In this document: positions 62,509 to 64,000 of the stretch, piece by piece
Position numbering within the stretch: position 1 is the first letter of the stretch
Layout: each line of letters begins with the position of its first letter
DNA from: Merluccius polli
Lineage: Eukaryota; Chordata; Actinopteri; Gadiformes; Merlucciidae
Assembly (NCBI GenBank): GCA_030340625.1
Contig: JAOPHQ010001998.1
Location: 186,001-250,000 of the forward strand
Direction: 5' to 3'
DNA length: 64,000 nucleotides
Made by a program: the position numbers and the translations under genes
Notes under the pieces: model-generated
The model's database searches: none
Seen by the model: only the letters and a program-made list of their open reading frames with translations
Told to the model about the DNA's origin: nothing

Positions 62509-62757
62509 TTATTAGGGCTAACCCTAACCCCTAACCCTAACCCTTGTTTATTAGGGCTAACCCTAACCCTAACCCTAACCCTTGTTTATTAGAGCTAACC
62601 CTAACCCTAACCCTTGTTTATTAGGGCTAACCCTAACCCTAACCCTAACCCTTGTTTATTAGGGCTAACCCTAACCCTAACCCTTGTTTATTAGGGCTAA
62701 CCCTAACCCTAACCCTTGTTTATTAGGGCTAACCCTAACCCTAACCCTAACCCTCTT
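62509..62757 (+). repeat. Composite telomere-like array
   Basis: Seven tandem units, each TTGTTTATTAGGGC followed by three or four CTAACC repeats. The repeats are the vertebrate telomere sequence in C-rich orientation; the spacer TTATTAGGGC is the same in all but one unit (TTATTAGAGC). Confidence 0.93.
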
Positions 62758-63237
62758 TTTACCATTTCTATGCACGGTCCTTCTGTACGTGTGTGTGCCG
62801 TTTCAATGCGGTTTGGAGGGTTTTCACGCAAAATAAACGTCCACGAGAGTAGCTGAGTGTACGTCGAAGATGTATGAAAAGCCCGCCCCCTTGAGAAGTA
62901 CAGACAGGTTCAGTTCCCTTTTAAAAAAGCCCGAAATTTCCCAGGCCTCTTTCAAACAGCTGCTGCTCTGCCCTGTTCCTCTTTGTATTTTTTTCTCCCC
63001 CCCACCCCCCCTTTCTTTTTGGCGCCTGTCTTATTACAGCTGCTCATACCCCTGAAGCCCGCGGTGGAAAAAAAAAGGTATAATCCTCTCATGTGAGCCC
63101 AACATACGACACGGCCACGCCGCACCTTTATTTCTTCCAAATCTGTACCGCCATATCGTCTAGTTCCCATCTTATCTGGTGCGTTTCCAAGTGATTTTGC
63201 AGTAGGCTATTCGGTGCAAAGGCCCACCCCCGCCTCA

Positions 63238-63247
63238 CACACGCACG

Positions 63248-63297
<50 letters not shown>
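63238..63297 (+). repeat. CA microsatellite
   Basis: About 30 units with a CACG-rich start. Confidence 0.93.
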
Positions 63298-63300
<3 letters not shown>

Positions 63301-64000
63301 TACTACGACTGCTGGTGGTTTTGAAATACCTCTTCAAGGTTGAAATACAAAAACATTTGCGGTAAGGCCATAAATAATATCATACATCTGGGCTTCTCCC
63401 GAGTCTGAGCTTGTGAAATTGTATACCATGAAAATACCATGTGTGCATTTCAAGGAAAAGAGCCGACTCAACTTTGATTGAAACTAAATTGAAAGATAAT
63501 AAGACGGTATTTCTGCGTCTTACTTTTTGCTGGTTTGCTAAATTTGCCCGACGGATTAGTGAATACTGCGCATTGTTCCTTCCTCCCGTCAGCCCGCATT
63601 TGAATAGTTTGAGGTTAATGGTTCTGGGCGTGCGACTGCTGCACCTGAGGTGGTCAATCACGTGTGAAGCACAGGGGGTAAACCCCCCCAAAAACCCCCC
63701 CACCCACCCACCGCCCCACCGCCCGCCCCCACCCGCCCCTGCCAGCACGCACACCCCATACGATGACAGACAAGGGAGCGACGGTCCGCCTTCGCACGAA
63801 CAAACCAAAAGGACGTTGTTGTTATTTTATTGCATTGCTCTTTTATACAGAGACCACCCCTGCAAACACACACGCACGCACACACGCACACACATTGCTT
63901 TTCCCAATGGATGTGTGCAGCCCATTACAGGGGTTAAAACTACTGGTGGTGAGGTGGGAGGGTGGGGGTCTTATCAGAGAAGCCTGAAGGCTAGAGCAAT

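Noticed and set aside
62509..62757. Reading the array as a true chromosome end
   Set aside because: The repeats are interrupted by regular spacers and followed by ordinary unique sequence to the window end.

Overview
The window is nuclear DNA of a vertebrate, almost certainly a teleost fish. The genes are split into many short exons with GT-AG introns, their products match vertebrate families, and the spacers are full of long CA/GT, GA and poly-G/C runs and small hAT-like and fold-back DNA transposons. The very high microsatellite density would fit a gadiform (cod-like) fish, but that is only an impression. No prokaryotic, organellar or viral gene is seen.

Layout, left to right: (1) 1-900, a CpG-rich island holding the first coding exon of cux1 on the minus strand; (2) 5.3-8.0 kb, a complete myosin regulatory light chain gene, myl10 (plus), head to head with cux1 as in mammals; (3) 9.6-13.2 kb, a small membrane adaptor of LAT/LAT2 type (plus) with four Grb2-type YxN tyrosines; (4) 16.6-20.8 kb, a RING E3 ligase of the RNF34/RFFL family (plus); (5) 21.3-30.9 kb, a gene-poor repeat region with a 1.3-kb 12-bp satellite and an unexplained CpG island at 27.7-28.25 kb; (6) 30.9-44.2 kb, complete mks1 (minus, 18 coding exons), a ciliary transition-zone gene; (7) 45.3-47.8 kb, complete styxl1 (plus), a pseudophosphatase, sharing a 1-kb divergent promoter region with mks1; (8) 48.3-53.2 kb, complete tmem120a (plus, 12 coding exons); (9) 53.2-64 kb, no recognisable gene, but microsatellite clusters, a 1.36-kb inverted-repeat transposon and a composite telomere-like array.

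The exon structures of the six complete genes were rebuilt by eye from splice sites and reading phase. All phases close and the predicted lengths match the families (myl10 168 aa, LAT-like 174, RING protein 428, mks1 about 557, styxl1 294, tmem120a 346).

The cux1-myl10 and styxl1-tmem120a pairs are both on human chromosome 7, while CUX2, MYL2, RNF34 and TMEM120B are on human 12q24. The window therefore looks like one arm of an ancient duplicated block that kept an RNF34/RFFL-type gene between cux1/myl10 and tmem120a. The most interesting regulatory signal is a pair of RFX-type X-boxes in the mks1-styxl1 divergent promoter. The most interesting structural signal is a minisatellite whose unit runs into the mks1 stop codon.
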